Of a DNA stretch of 64,000 bases, positions 17,438 through 26,641 are shown piece by piece. Below the pieces are notes generated by a model that saw only the letters and a list, made by a program, of their open reading frames with translations, was not told the origin of the DNA and did not search any database. A program made the position numbers and the translations under genes. Source of the stretch: Cellulophaga baltica (lineage in GTDB: Bacteria > Bacteroidota > Bacteroidia > Flavobacteriales > Flavobacteriaceae); the NCBI RefSeq assembly GCF_018861125.1, contig NZ_JAHKQN010000013.1, positions 536,599-600,598 on the forward strand, given 5' to 3'. Numbering within the stretch: the first letter of the stretch is position 1; the number at the start of each line of letters is the position of its first letter.

Positions 17438-18790
17438 CTAATCTTCTACCTGAGGTGCCATTTCAAAATCTTCCATAAATTTAGTAGTATAATTACCAGC
17501 TAAATAATCAGGATGATCCATCAATTGCCTATGAAAAGGTATTGTAGTTTTTACACCTTCAATTACAAATTCATCTAATGCACGCTTCATTTTGTTAATT
17601 GCTTCTTCTCTAGTCTGAGCAGTCGTAATTAACTTTGCAATCATTGAATCGTAATTAGGTGGAATAATGTAACCACTATATACGTGAGTATCTAAACGAA
17701 TACCATGACCTCCTGGCGTATGTAACGTTGTTATTCTACCCGGAGAAGGTCTAAACCCATTGTAAGGGTCTTCAGCATTAATTCTACATTCAATAGAGTG
17801 TAGTTTTGGAAGGTAGTTTTTTCCTGAAATTGGAACACCACCTGCAACCAAAATTTGTTCTCTAATTAAATCATAATCAATTACCTGTTCCGTAATTGGG
17901 TGCTCTACTTGAATACGTGTATTCATTTCCATAAAGTAGAAGTTTCTGTGCTTATCTACCAAAAATTCGATAGTACCCGCACCTTCATACTTTATATATT
18001 CTGCTGCTTTAACGGCTGCAGCTCCCATATCTTCACGAAGCTTATCTGTCATGAAAGGAGAAGGAGTCTCTTCAGTTAATTTTTGGTGACGACGTTGTAC
18101 AGAACAATCTCTTTCTGATAAATGACATGCTTTACCGTATTGGTCACCTACAATTTGAATTTCAATATGGCGAGGCTCTTCAATAAGCTTTTCCATATAC
18201 ATACCACCATTACCAAACGCTGCAGTAGCTTCTTGTACGGCGCTATCAAAAAGGTCTTCCATTGTATCTTCAGACCATACAGCACGCATACCTTTACCAC
18301 CACCACCAGCAGTTGCTTTTATCATAACAGGATAACCCATTTTTTTAGCAATCTTCTTAGCGTCAACAACATCTTTAAGTAAACCATCAGACCCTGGTAC
18401 ACAAGGTACACCAGCTTCTTTCATAGTTTCTTTGGCAGTTGCCTTATCTCCCATTTTATCAATCTGATCACCAGAAGCTCCAATAAATTTTATATCGTGC
18501 TCAGCACAAATTCTTGAAAACTTTGAATTTTCAGAAAGAAAACCATAACCTGGGTGTATTGCATCTGCATTTGTAATTTCTGCAGCAGCAATTATATTTG
18601 GTATTTTTAAGTAAGATTCATTACTAGGTGCTGGTCCAATACAAACAGCTTCATCAGCAAACCTAACATGCAAACTCTCTTCATCAGCTTTTGAATATAC
18701 TGCTACGGTTTTAATACCCATTTCTTTACAGGTTCTAATAATACGTAGCGCTATTTCGCCTCTGTTTGCGATTAATATTTTTTTAAACAT
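17438..18790 (-). CDS. accC: biotin carboxylase subunit of acetyl-CoA carboxylase
   Basis: The 450-residue length is usual for AccC. It shows the N-terminal [13 protein letters not shown], the ATP-grasp glycine loop AGGGGKGMR near 165 and the catalytic region [15 protein letters not shown] near 290. It carboxylates biotin on the carrier protein with ATP and bicarbonate, the first step of malonyl-CoA synthesis. It follows accB by 63 bases and fabH further upstream, forming a fatty-acid initiation operon that ends at the terminator at 17404-17429. Confidence 0.97.
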   Translation of the reverse strand: MFKKILIANRGEIALRIIRTCKEMGIKTVAVYSKADEESLHVRFADEAVCIGPAPSNESYLKIPNIIAAAEITNADAIHPGYGFLSENSKFSRICAEHDIKFIGASGDQIDKMGDKATAKETMKEAGVPCVPGSDGLLKDVVDAKKIAKKMGYPVMIKATAGGGGKGMRAVWSEDTMEDLFDSAVQEATAAFGNGGMYMEKLIEEPRHIEIQIVGDQYGKACHLSERDCSVQRRHQKLTEETPSPFMTDKLREDMGAAAVKAAEYIKYEGAGTIEFLVDKHRNFYFMEMNTRIQVEHPITEQVIDYDLIREQILVAGGVPISGKNYLPKLHSIECRINAEDPYNGFRPSPGRITTLHTPGGHGIRLDTHVYSGYIIPPNYDSMIAKLITTAQTREEAINKMKRALDEFVIEGVKTTIPFHRQLMDHPDYLAGNYTTKFMEDFEMAPQVED

Positions 18791-18853
18791 CTTATGAAAT
18801 TTTAAATTTTGAAACCTAAATCTTAAATGATTTTAATTAACATTTAAAATTTC

Positions 18854-19342
18854 TTATGATGGATCTACCAAAAATAATGGTTGATCAAATTCTACAGGAG
18901 AAGAATCGTCCACAAGAACTTTTACTATTTTACCTGAAACTTCAGATTCAATATCATTGAATAATTTCATAGCTTCAATAACGCAAAGTACGTCACCTTT
19001 ATTTATTACACTACCAACCTCAGTAAATACAGGCTTATCTGGCGAAGGTTTTCTATAAAAAGTACCTATAATTGGTGATTTTATAGTGATGTATTTATCA
19101 TCTTCACTAGCATCCGCTTTTGCAGCAATCTCAACAGCTGGTGCTGTAGGCTCGCTAGCAACTGGTACCTGTTGCATCATTGGATTATGTTGCATAGGTA
19201 TCTGTTGTACATATGACGTAGATTCAGAAGGTTCACTACCAGTACGGATAGTTATTTTGATGTCTTCCATCTCTAATTTAACCTCACTTGCACCTGATTT
19301 AGCTACAAATTTAATTAAGCTTTGAATTTCTTTAATATCCAT
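18854..19342 (-). CDS. accB: biotin carboxyl carrier protein
   Basis: The 162-residue protein has an N-terminal helical part, a proline/alanine/glutamine-rich linker (about 35-80) and a C-terminal biotinyl domain. The biotinylated lysine lies in VIEAMKLFNDIE. It carries carboxybiotin between the carboxylase and the transferase. It lies 28 bases downstream of fabH and 63 bases upstream of accC, the standard arrangement in this phylum. Confidence 0.97.
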   Translation of the reverse strand: MDIKEIQSLIKFVAKSGASEVKLEMEDIKITIRTGSEPSESTSYVQQIPMQHNPMMQQVPVASEPTAPAVEIAAKADASEDDKYITIKSPIIGTFYRKPSPDKPVFTEVGSVINKGDVLCVIEAMKLFNDIESEVSGKIVKVLVDDSSPVEFDQPLFLVDPS

Positions 19343-19370
19343 CGAATTCTTGTTTAATAATAGTTTGTTT

Positions 19371-20369
19371 TTATTTTGAATTATAAGCCCATTTCAAATA
19401 TATAGACCCCCATGTAAATCCTCCACCAAATGCAGCAAATACAATATTATCTCCTTTTTTTAATTGACTTTCATAGTCACTTAACACTAACGGTAAGGTC
19501 GCTGATGTAGTATTACCATATCTCTCAATATTCATTAATACTTTTTCATCTTCTATCCCCATTCTGTTTGCAGTAGCATCAATAATACGCTTATTAGCTT
19601 GGTGTGCTACTAACCAATCAACATCTTTATCAGTCAAATCGTTTCGCTCCATAATATTTGCAGCAGCATCTGCCATATTAGATACAGCAAATTTAAAAAC
19701 GGTTCTACCTTCTTGAAAAATAAAGTGTTGTTTATCTTTTACGGTTTCCTCTGTAGCTGGCATAATAGATCCACCCGCATTCATGCTTAAATATGATCTA
19801 CCTGAACCATCAGAACGTAAATATTCATCTTGCAAACCTAAACCTTCTTCATTAGGTTCAAAAAGTGCGGCTCCTGCGCCATCACCAAAAATTATACATG
19901 TAGTTCTATCTGTATAATCTATAATAGAAGACATTTTATCAGCCCCTATTAAAAGTACTTTTTTATACTTGCCAGATTCTATAAAACTTGCCGCTGTTGA
20001 CATTCCGAATAAAAAACTCGAACAAGCTGCTAATAAATCAAAAGCAAATGCGTTTGTTGCTCCAATTTCTGAAGCTACGTAAGCCGCAGTTGAAGCTACT
20101 AATGTATCAGGGGTGGCTGTGCCTACTAAGATTAAATCTATTTCAGAAGGATCAATGCCTCTTTTTTTTATTAAATCTTCAGCAGCTTTAATGGCCATAT
20201 AAGATGTACCTGCTCCTTTCTCTTTAAGAATTCTTCTTTCTTTTATTCCTGTTCTAGTTGTGATCCATTCATCATTAGTATCAACTAGATCCTCCAACAT
20301 TTTGTTGGTCATCTTAAACTCTGGGACATAGCCCCCTACAGCTGTAATAGCCGCTGATAGTTTACTCAT
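19371..20369 (-). CDS. fabH: beta-ketoacyl-ACP synthase III
   Basis: The 332-residue enzyme shows the active-site cysteine in LLAACSSFLFG, the histidine in VAHQANKRI and the asparagine in ERYGNTTSA, the Cys-His-Asn triad of FabH. It condenses an acyl-CoA primer with malonyl-ACP to start fatty acid chains, in the cytoplasm. It heads the fabH-accB-accC unit. plsX, which often stands between rpmF and fabH in other bacteria, is absent here; a terminator lies there instead. Confidence 0.96.
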   Translation of the reverse strand: MSKLSAAITAVGGYVPEFKMTNKMLEDLVDTNDEWITTRTGIKERRILKEKGAGTSYMAIKAAEDLIKKRGIDPSEIDLILVGTATPDTLVASTAAYVASEIGATNAFAFDLLAACSSFLFGMSTAASFIESGKYKKVLLIGADKMSSIIDYTDRTTCIIFGDGAGAALFEPNEEGLGLQDEYLRSDGSGRSYLSMNAGGSIMPATEETVKDKQHFIFQEGRTVFKFAVSNMADAAANIMERNDLTDKDVDWLVAHQANKRIIDATANRMGIEDEKVLMNIERYGNTTSATLPLVLSDYESQLKKGDNIVFAAFGGGFTWGSIYLKWAYNSK

Positions 20370-20501
20370 TTAGAAACGATTTTGCGCTAAAAACATTAAA
20401 AAAAGGATAAATTTAGTGAAAAGTAGTGATTTTCCACGACTTTTCATCTCTTTTTGAATTAAATCCCTTTATTTCAAAAATTGAAATAGTTTCATAAAAA
20501 A

Positions 20502-20526
20502 ACTCCCACTTATTTCAAGTGGGAGT
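20502..20526 (-). terminator. intrinsic terminator after rpmF
   Basis: A perfect ten-base stem ACTCCCACTT/AAGTGGGAGT with a five-base loop is followed on the minus strand by TTTTTT. It lies 24 bases after the rpmF stop and separates the ribosomal-protein unit from fabH, which must then have its own promoter in 20370-20500. Confidence 0.9.
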
Positions 20527-20550
20527 CTATATAACTGTATGTGAAGCTAA

Positions 20551-20748
20551 TTATGCAACTGCTTCTTCTGTATTATCAATCAAAACCTGACCTCTGTAAT
20601 ATAATTTACCTTCATGCCAGTGTGCTCTGTGATACAAATGCATTTCACCAGTAGTTGGGTCTTTTGCAATTGTAGGGGCAACAGCCTTGTAATGCGTTCT
20701 TCTTTTGTCTCTTCTAGTTTTGGAAATCTTCCGTTTTGGATGTGCCAT
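20551..20748 (-). CDS. rpmF: 50S ribosomal protein L32
   Basis: The 65-residue basic protein begins [20 protein letters not shown], the L32 signature. It has no zinc-binding cysteines, the form seen in Bacteroidota. It starts six bases after the DUF177 gene, the widely conserved partner arrangement, and is followed by a strong terminator. Confidence 0.97.
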   Translation of the reverse strand: MAHPKRKISKTRRDKRRTHYKAVAPTIAKDPTTGEMHLYHRAHWHEGKLYYRGQVLIDNTEEAVA

Positions 20749-20754
20749 TTTAAC

Positions 20755-21291
20755 TTATTTATCCGTTAATAACTTTTTTAATGTATCCCATCGGGGATCC
20801 GTTTCTTCACTTTTATTTTCTTTTACCTCTTTTGGATGTAATTCTTCTAGTTTATCTAATGCGTCTGATTTTAAAGTTCCATCCGAAACTCCTGGGTGAA
20901 CTTTTTTCAAAGGCACTGCTAAAACCAGCATCTCATATACATATTGTGATATATCAACTTGAAAATCTCCATGTGGAAGAATTAATATTTCATCATTATC
21001 GTCATTAAACTCCTCACCAAACTTTACTACCAATTCTAAATCAGCCTGTATTGGTTGGTCATAAGCTTCACTAGTGACATCACAATATACATTTACAGTA
21101 CCGCTAGCCGTCATTTCTAACTCCAACATTGTACTAGATTTGTTTAACAATACTTCTAAATCAACAGTAGCATTATTAAACTCATTATATTCAAAAGATT
21201 CAAAGAACGTATTATCAATCTTAAAATTAAATTTATGTTTTCCTTGCTTCAATCCAGAAAAAGGAATCACAAACTCTCTATGCTTCTTCAT
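20755..21291 (-). CDS. DUF177 (YceD) family protein
   Basis: From the ATG at 21291 the product has 178 residues. It shows the paired VNVYCDVTSEAYDQPI strand region and an acidic FGEEFNDDNDE patch. The C-terminal LEELHPKE...DPRWDTLKKLLTDK is the classic DUF177 ending. An in-frame TTG at 21321 would lie about seven bases from the predicted transcription start (promoter 21335-21364), so the ATG is preferred. Bacterial relatives are genetically tied to rpmF and linked to 23S rRNA handling. It is co-transcribed with rpmF. Confidence 0.92.
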   Translation of the reverse strand: MKKHREFVIPFSGLKQGKHKFNFKIDNTFFESFEYNEFNNATVDLEVLLNKSSTMLELEMTASGTVNVYCDVTSEAYDQPIQADLELVVKFGEEFNDDNDEILILPHGDFQVDISQYVYEMLVLAVPLKKVHPGVSDGTLKSDALDKLEELHPKEVKENKSEETDPRWDTLKKLLTDK

Positions 21292-21334
21292 GTTTGACAC
21301 TTTAATTAGTGCTCCAGCCAATCAAAGGCGGGTG

Positions 21335-21364
21335 CAAAGATACTATTATTTTACTAAAACCCAA
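21335..21364 (-). promoter_or_regulatory. consensus Bacteroidota promoter of the DUF177-rpmF operon
   Basis: The minus strand reads TTG (21362-21364), then 19 bases, then TATCTTTG (21335-21342), a full match to the TTG-N19-TAnnTTTG promoter of this phylum. Transcription should begin near 21328, leaving a leader of about 36 bases before the ATG at 21291. Confidence 0.85.
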
Positions 21365-21433
21365 CTTTTTAAGTTAAATTGTATTATACAAGTATAATTA
21401 CTGAAATTTACAAAAAGATTTTCAACAATTCAC

Positions 21434-22489
21434 TTATCTGTAATCACGTTTTAATCTTGTTTTTTTCAATGGGTTTGCTGTAAGCTCTTTATACTCTTCT
21501 CTATTTCTAAAAATCTTTATAGCTGTAAATACTGCTTCTTTAAAAGAACTGTGGTCTGCCTTCCCTTTTCCAGCAATTTCATAAGCTGTACCATGATCTG
21601 GTGATGTACGCACCTTATTTAAACCTGCCGTATAATTAACACCTTTACCAAATGATAAAGTTTTAAAAGGTATTAATCCTTGATCGTGGTATGCTGCCAA
21701 TATTGCATCAAACTTTTGATAACCGTCTGTTCCGAAAAAACTATCTGCTGCATATGGGCCATAAATTAATGATCCAGTATCAAAAACTTCTTTAATTACA
21801 GGTTTTAAAATTATATCATCTTCTTTACCTATAATACCATTATCGCCACTATGTGGGTTAATGCCTAAAAGTGCAATCTTTGGTTTCGTAATCCCAAAAT
21901 CTACTTTTAACGAATTTTCAATGACATTAATTTTATTTTTAATTAATTCAGGTGTAATAGCTTCAGCTACATCTTTTACGGCAATATGATCTGTTAACAA
22001 ACCTACTTTTAAAGTGTTAGTAACCATAAACATCAAACTTTCACCTTCTAACTCTTGCGCTAAATAATCTGTATGACCAGGAAAATTAAAATCTTCTGCC
22101 TGAATATTATTTTTATTTATTGGTGCTGTAACCAAAACATCAATACTACCATCTTTTAAAGCGGCTACAGCCGCACGTAATGATTTTATTGCAAAATCTC
22201 CTGATTCTTTTGTTGCTTCTCCAAATTTTACTCTCGGAACTTCTTTCCAAACATTAACAACATTTATTTTACCATCAAGTGCTTTTGAAGCATCATGAAT
22301 ACCATTATAATTGATGTCTATTTTCAATTCTCCTTTTTGATAAGAAATCGTTTTATTAGATGCAAAAATAACCGGAGTACAAAAATCTAACATTCTAGAA
22401 TCTTCAAAAGTTTTTAAAACAACCTCACATCCTATACCATTTAAATCGCCAATTGATATTCCTACTTTTATTTTTTGTCTTTCCTCCAT
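21434..22489 (-). CDS. pdxA: 4-hydroxythreonine-4-phosphate dehydrogenase
   Basis: The 351-residue protein matches PdxA in length and motifs: an N-terminal GISIGDLNGIGCEV, metal-binding histidine regions in FNFPGHTDYLA and GLLTDHIAVKDV, and AAYHDQGLIPFK near the C-terminus. It oxidises 4-phosphohydroxy-L-threonine in de novo pyridoxal phosphate synthesis, in the cytoplasm. It diverges from ribE across 59 bases, and the DUF177 promoter lies downstream of it. Confidence 0.96.
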   Translation of the reverse strand: MEERQKIKVGISIGDLNGIGCEVVLKTFEDSRMLDFCTPVIFASNKTISYQKGELKIDINYNGIHDASKALDGKINVVNVWKEVPRVKFGEATKESGDFAIKSLRAAVAALKDGSIDVLVTAPINKNNIQAEDFNFPGHTDYLAQELEGESLMFMVTNTLKVGLLTDHIAVKDVAEAITPELIKNKINVIENSLKVDFGITKPKIALLGINPHSGDNGIIGKEDDIILKPVIKEVFDTGSLIYGPYAADSFFGTDGYQKFDAILAAYHDQGLIPFKTLSFGKGVNYTAGLNKVRTSPDHGTAYEIAGKGKADHSSFKEAVFTAIKIFRNREEYKELTANPLKKTRLKRDYR

Positions 22490-22548
22490 ATTAATTTATG
22501 GGTTTATAGTAATTTTACACTACAAAACTACTTAATTAAAACGACAAC

Positions 22549-23139
22549 ATGTTTACAGGTATAATTGAAACTTTAGGAGAAGTTAAAGAGTTAAGAAAAG
22601 AGGATACCAATTTACACATTAGTGTAAATGCTACAATTACACACGAATTAAAAATTGACCAAAGTGTTGCTCATAATGGTGTATGCTTAACTGTTGTTGC
22701 AATTGATGGTGACAATTATACAGTTACTGCTATTGATGAAACGTTACAAAAAACCAATTTAGAACATTTAAATGTTGGTGAGGCTATTAATTTAGAACGC
22801 GCAATGATTTTAGGTTCACGTTTAGATGGCCATATTGTACAAGGTCACGTTGACCAAATAGGAACTTGTATTAATATTGAAGAGAAAAACGGAAGCTGGT
22901 TTTTTACTTTTGAATATGATGCTACACTTAACAACCCTACTATTGAAAAAGGGTCTATTACTATTGATGGTACTAGTTTAACAGTAGTAGATTCTAGTAA
23001 AAATACATTTAGCGTTGCTATTATACCTTATACTTATGAAAATACACGCTTTAATACTTATAAAGTTGGTACCATAGTAAATTTAGAATTTGACGTAATT
23101 GGAAAATACGTATCAAAACTAATGGCCAACAGAGGGTAA
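22549..23139 (+). CDS. ribE: riboflavin synthase alpha subunit
   Basis: The 196-residue protein shows the internal duplication of riboflavin synthase. It starts MFTGIIETLGEV, and a second barrel begins after GHIVQGHVDQIG near 100. It dismutates two molecules of dimethylribityllumazine into riboflavin. It is a single gene here with no FMN riboswitch visible in the 59-base gap upstream. Confidence 0.96.
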   Translation: MFTGIIETLGEVKELRKEDTNLHISVNATITHELKIDQSVAHNGVCLTVVAIDGDNYTVTAIDETLQKTNLEHLNVGEAINLERAMILGSRLDGHIVQGHVDQIGTCINIEEKNGSWFFTFEYDATLNNPTIEKGSITIDGTSLTVVDSSKNTFSVAIIPYTYENTRFNTYKVGTIVNLEFDVIGKYVSKLMANRG

Positions 23140-23194
23140 TACAAATTAATTAATTGGTTTACCTTATATATAGTAAGCTACCAAAACACATCTA

Positions 23195-23950
23195 TTGTTG
23201 CTACTTATTTACACAGACATATCTACAACTTCATGGATATTATCTGTAATTGCTATTATTATTTTAGGTTTATCAAAATCTGGTTTAAAAGGTATTGCTA
23301 TTATTGTTGTTTCATTAATGGCAATTGCTTTTGGCGCAAAAGAATCAACAGGGCTTATCGTTCCAATTTTAATTGTTGGTGATATTTACGCTGTAATTTA
23401 TTACAACCGCCATGCTCAATGGCATTATATAGTAAGGTTTTTACCCTGGATGATACTAGGGGTTATCTTTGGTGCACTTATAGGAAAAGATTTAGATGAG
23501 CATACGTTTAAAATAGGTATTAGCACTATAATCTTAGTAAGTGCCGGAATGATGTTTTGGTGGGACAGTCGAAAATCTATAAAAGTGCCAACCCATTGGG
23601 CATTTGCTGGCTCAATGGGAATTTTATCTGGCATAACTACTATGATAGGTAACTTAGCAGGTGCTTTTGCTAATATCTTTTTTTTAGCATTACGTTTACC
23701 TAAAAATCAATTTATAGGAACTGCTGCCTGGATATTTTTTATTGTAAATATATTTAAGCTTTTATGTCACATATTTATATGGAAGACCGTATCATTAAGC
23801 ACTCTTGGTATTAATTTAACACTACTACCTGCATTATTCATTGGGTTGTTTATAGGTGTAAGAGTTGTGAAAATTATAAAAGATGATTTTTATAGAAAAA
23901 TGATTTTAGTGCTAACTGCAATAGGTGCAATAATTATTTTATTAAAATAA
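23195..23950 (+). CDS. TauE/SafE family membrane transporter
   Basis: The 251-residue protein is nearly all hydrophobic, with about eight membrane helices, and carries the family's internal repeat (ILGLSKSGLKG near the first and GNLAGAFANIFFLALRLPKN near the second half). TauE/SafE proteins export or exchange sulfite, sulfonates or organic acids across the inner membrane. The start is TTG: an in-frame TAA lies at 23174-23176 and no ATG occurs before the first helix. The substrate is not determined. Confidence 0.85.
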   Translation: MLLLIYTDISTTSWILSVIAIIILGLSKSGLKGIAIIVVSLMAIAFGAKESTGLIVPILIVGDIYAVIYYNRHAQWHYIVRFLPWMILGVIFGALIGKDLDEHTFKIGISTIILVSAGMMFWWDSRKSIKVPTHWAFAGSMGILSGITTMIGNLAGAFANIFFLALRLPKNQFIGTAAWIFFIVNIFKLLCHIFIWKTVSLSTLGINLTLLPALFIGLFIGVRVVKIIKDDFYRKMILVLTAIGAIIILLK

Positions 23951-23952
23951 AA

Positions 23953-23990
23953 AAAGGGTATTTGAAATTGCTCTCAAAATACCCTTTGGG
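23953..23990 (-). terminator. terminator facing the micro-protein pair
   Basis: A stem AAAGGGTATTT/AAATACCCTTT is followed on the minus strand by a long T-tract (CCCTTTTTTTATT), whereas the plus strand has only TTTGGGG. It is therefore best read as the end of the minus-strand transcript from 24352-24066. It may also slow plus-strand reading after the TauE gene. Confidence 0.75.
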
Positions 23991-24065
23991 GAACATAACA
24001 AACAAACTGCTTATTCAACCATTAAGCAATTCACACTGTTATCATTTAGCACTTTTATAACATGG

Positions 24066-24221
24066 TTAGTGTTTGTTTTGCGCTTTATTTAAATCTTCTT
24101 TATCCAAATCAGCTTTAAGAATCATTTGATCTTTATTAGTATTCGTTAATATTGGGGCTGCTAGAATCCAAACTGAGATACACAATAAACCCATACATAT
24201 TGACGATAATAAATGCTTCAT
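24066..24221 (-). CDS. 51-residue hypothetical membrane micro-protein
   Basis: The ORF starts MKHLLSSICMGLLCISVWIL and has one N-terminal hydrophobic segment (about 4-24) followed by a charged tail rich in lysine and aspartate. Its ATG overlaps the TGA of the upstream 44-residue ORF as ATGA, a classic sign of translational coupling. A minus-strand terminator lies downstream at 23953-23990. The hydrophobic part could be a signal peptide or a membrane anchor. No family is recognised. Confidence 0.6.
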   Translation of the reverse strand: MKHLLSSICMGLLCISVWILAAPILTNTNKDQMILKADLDKEDLNKAQNKH

Positions 24222-24352
24222 ATATTTTTATTCTCTGATTTTCTATTTACTTTTTTCTTAACTAAATGCGAACATATTAAAATATAAATTGTTAATATTA
24301 GGCATAGTGTACTTATTACAAAGAAAACTTCAACCCAAAATGACAAGTCCAT
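24218..24352 (-). CDS. 44-residue hypothetical membrane micro-protein
   Basis: The ORF begins MDLSFWVEVFFVISTL and carries a single strongly hydrophobic helix (about 10-30) followed by a basic tail KKKVNRK, so the tail should stay in the cytoplasm. It overlaps the next micro-protein gene by four bases. The pair looks like two small inner-membrane subunits, for example accessories of a larger complex, but nothing nearby names the partner. Confidence 0.58.
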   Translation of the reverse strand: MDLSFWVEVFFVISTLCLILTIYILICSHLVKKKVNRKSENKNI

Positions 24353-24513
24353 ATATTCTAATTTCTTAAAAAGTTATCTCAAAATTTCCATTTTGATTTA
24401 TTCTAATACTTAAGAACACTTCAAATGTATGGAGCTAACTACAATTTTGATTATGGATAAAAGGGCAAATTTAAAACTTCGATGAAATGCTTCGTAAAAT
24501 CGTTTAAAAACAT

Positions 24514-24537
24514 TAATGTAGTTTTTTTCCTACATTA
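24514..24537 (-). terminator. weak hairpin downstream of the hybrid kinase operon
   Basis: A perfect eight-base stem TAATGTAG/CTACATTA with an eight-base loop lies about 90 bases beyond the kinase stop. On the minus strand it is followed by ATGTTTTTAAACG, a modest T-tract. The rest of 24353-24624 holds no ORF that I can support. Confidence 0.4.
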
Positions 24538-24624
24538 AGAGATTAGAATCAAGCAATTTTTAAAGAAAATAGTAAGATTACATTTTTTATATGTATACCT
24601 ATTTTTAATAAAAAAGATTACAAA

Positions 24625-26151
24625 TTATAAGTGTTTAAAAATCAGACCTATTAAGTCTTGATCATCAAAAGGTTTAGCGATAACAGCATTCATACCTGCT
24701 TTTTTAAAGCCAGCAAAGTCATCTTCGAATGAATAACCTGTTAAACCGATAATTGGTATTTTCTTAATATTCTTAAAAGGGAAGTCTCTTATTAATCGTG
24801 TTACTTCATCTCCCATCACATTAGGAAGGTTAATATCCATTAATATTAAATCGTAATCATCATTGATAAGCTTTTCCATTACCAAAGCACCATCATTAAC
24901 AAGGTCTATATAAAAATACCCTGTATTTAATAAAAGCTTAAAAAGCACTGTTTGAACATTAATATCATCTTCAGCTAATAATATTCTATACTTTTTATCA
25001 GTTTTTCTTTTTGAACTTTTTTTAGTGCTTTTTTTATTAGTGTTTAATATTGGCTTTGTAGATGTTTGTAATGGTTGCTTTAGACTAATATCAAAATAAA
25101 AATTTGATCCTTCGCCTATAGACGAAGATATTTTAATTTCACTATTCATTAAATCTAATAAACCTTTAACTATTGATAAGCCTAAACCACTACCTGGGTT
25201 TTCAGTTGCTGTTTTTAATTGTGTAAAACTTTCAAATATAGTTTCAAAATTATCTTTTGAAATACCAATACCAGAATCAAGAACTTCAAAACGCATGTTT
25301 ACTTTATTCGCTCTTTTCTGATTAAAGGTTATGTTTAAGGTAATTTTTCCTTCATTAGTATATTTGAGTGCATTGTCTAAAAGGTTTGTAAGTACTTGAT
25401 ACAATCGCAATCGATCACCCTCAACATAATCAGGAGCTTTTTTATCAATATTAATTTCAAAACTTAATCCCTTTGAGGCTGTTTTAGTATTATAGGTAAA
25501 TGTTATAAGTTCAAATAACTGAGAAAGACTAAATACATTTTCACTTAATTTTAATCTACCTGAAGATATCATACTTATACTTAAAATATCTTCAAGTAAA
25601 AGCTTAAGGTTGGCATTTGACTCTTGCAAAAACTGAATCATATTTTCTTGCTCAGATGTCAAACTTGTACTTGAAATGATTTTTGTAATAGAAATAATAC
25701 TCGTTAGCGGATTACGCAATTCATGACTAAAATTTCGAATAAAAAGATTTTTAAAGCGCTCTCTTTCTTCTAGCTCTGCGTTTTTTATAGTAATTAATTC
25801 CCCATTAATGATAGATTCATTTCTAGTTTGTGCTATGGCCTGATAAGCAATGTAATGCGATGTATAATCAGAAATAACAACTAAGAAACCAACATCTTTT
25901 TTTGAAAATTGAATATCAGTAACATACTCATTATTATCAACAACAATATGTACACAATTAAAAACTATCTCGTCTTCTAAAGTATCCTTTATCGAAATAA
26001 AACATTCAAAAAATGGATGAATATCTATTAAATGAGAATTGGATTTTATAGCCAAAAAAGCTTGGTCAGACTCTAATATTGTACCTTCAAAATCAGTTAA
26101 TATAAACTGAACATTTTTAGTAGCATATTCTTGTTGAAATTTTTTAAGCAT
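24625..26151 (-). CDS. hybrid sensor histidine kinase with receiver domain
   Basis: The 508-residue protein has a PAS-like N-terminus (about 1-115), a dimerisation/phosphoacceptor box FSHELRNPLTS near 140, an ATPase domain to about 360 (LDSGIGIS, GSGLGLSIV) and, after a lysine-rich linker, a receiver domain (about 388-508) with LLAEDDIN and the phospho-acceptor aspartate in LILMDINLP. There is no membrane helix, so it is cytoplasmic and senses an internal cue or a partner protein. Its start is one base beyond the stop of the Ras-like GTPase gene. It likely acts downstream of, or upon, the GTPase. No DNA-binding output is present. Confidence 0.9.
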   Translation of the reverse strand: MLKKFQQEYATKNVQFILTDFEGTILESDQAFLAIKSNSHLIDIHPFFECFISIKDTLEDEIVFNCVHIVVDNNEYVTDIQFSKKDVGFLVVISDYTSHYIAYQAIAQTRNESIINGELITIKNAELEERERFKNLFIRNFSHELRNPLTSIISITKIISSTSLTSEQENMIQFLQESNANLKLLLEDILSISMISSGRLKLSENVFSLSQLFELITFTYNTKTASKGLSFEINIDKKAPDYVEGDRLRLYQVLTNLLDNALKYTNEGKITLNITFNQKRANKVNMRFEVLDSGIGISKDNFETIFESFTQLKTATENPGSGLGLSIVKGLLDLMNSEIKISSSIGEGSNFYFDISLKQPLQTSTKPILNTNKKSTKKSSKRKTDKKYRILLAEDDINVQTVLFKLLLNTGYFYIDLVNDGALVMEKLINDDYDLILMDINLPNVMGDEVTRLIRDFPFKNIKKIPIIGLTGYSFEDDFAGFKKAGMNAVIAKPFDDQDLIGLIFKHL

Positions 26152-26152
26152 A

Positions 26153-26641
26153 TTATTTTATCAACTTTGCTAATTCAAAAAACATATCATTAACCGTATC
26201 ACCAGTTTTTGCACTTGTTAAAAAATTGGTCTTGATATTATTCTCTTTAAAAAGGGTTTCTAATTCTGAAACCACTACCAAATCTACTTTGTTACCTACT
26301 ACAAAAAGTGGCGTTGTTGGTAACTTTGATTTTATAATCTCTAAATCAGTATTTAGAGATTGAAAAGTTGACGGTCGTGTTACATCAAATACAAAAACAA
26401 CACCATGTGTACCTAATAAGTACGCATCACGAATAGTTTTAATTTCGTCAGTACCTTCAAGATCCCATAAAATTAAAGACATGGTATCTTCAACTTCAAA
26501 CTCCACAACTTTTTTTGTGATGTGTACGCCAATTGATACTTTATAGTTATCAGAAAAGCTGTTTTCAACAAACCTTCTAATTAACGATGTTTTACCAACT
26601 CCGAAATGCCCTAGCACTACAATTTTTTTAGATAATTGCAT
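26153..26641 (-). CDS. Ras-like small GTPase
   Basis: The 162-residue protein is essentially one G domain. It has a P-loop GHFGVGKTS at 12-20, a switch I threonine in GVHITKK, a switch II WDLEGTDE, the NKVD guanine-specificity motif near 120 and SAK near 143. It is close in layout to eukaryotic Ras/Rab proteins rather than to Era or Obg. It should bind and hydrolyse GTP at the cytoplasmic face. It overlaps the upstream partner gene by 14 bases and abuts the hybrid kinase gene, so the three are made together. Confidence 0.9.
   Translation of the reverse strand: MQLSKKIVVLGHFGVGKTSLIRRFVENSFSDNYKVSIGVHITKKVVEFEVEDTMSLILWDLEGTDEIKTIRDAYLLGTHGVVFVFDVTRPSTFQSLNTDLEIIKSKLPTTPLFVVGNKVDLVVVSELETLFKENNIKTNFLTSAKTGDTVNDMFFELAKLIK

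Noticed and set aside
22490-22548. FMN riboswitch before ribE
   Set aside because: The gap is only 59 bases, too short for the element, and no conserved stems are visible.
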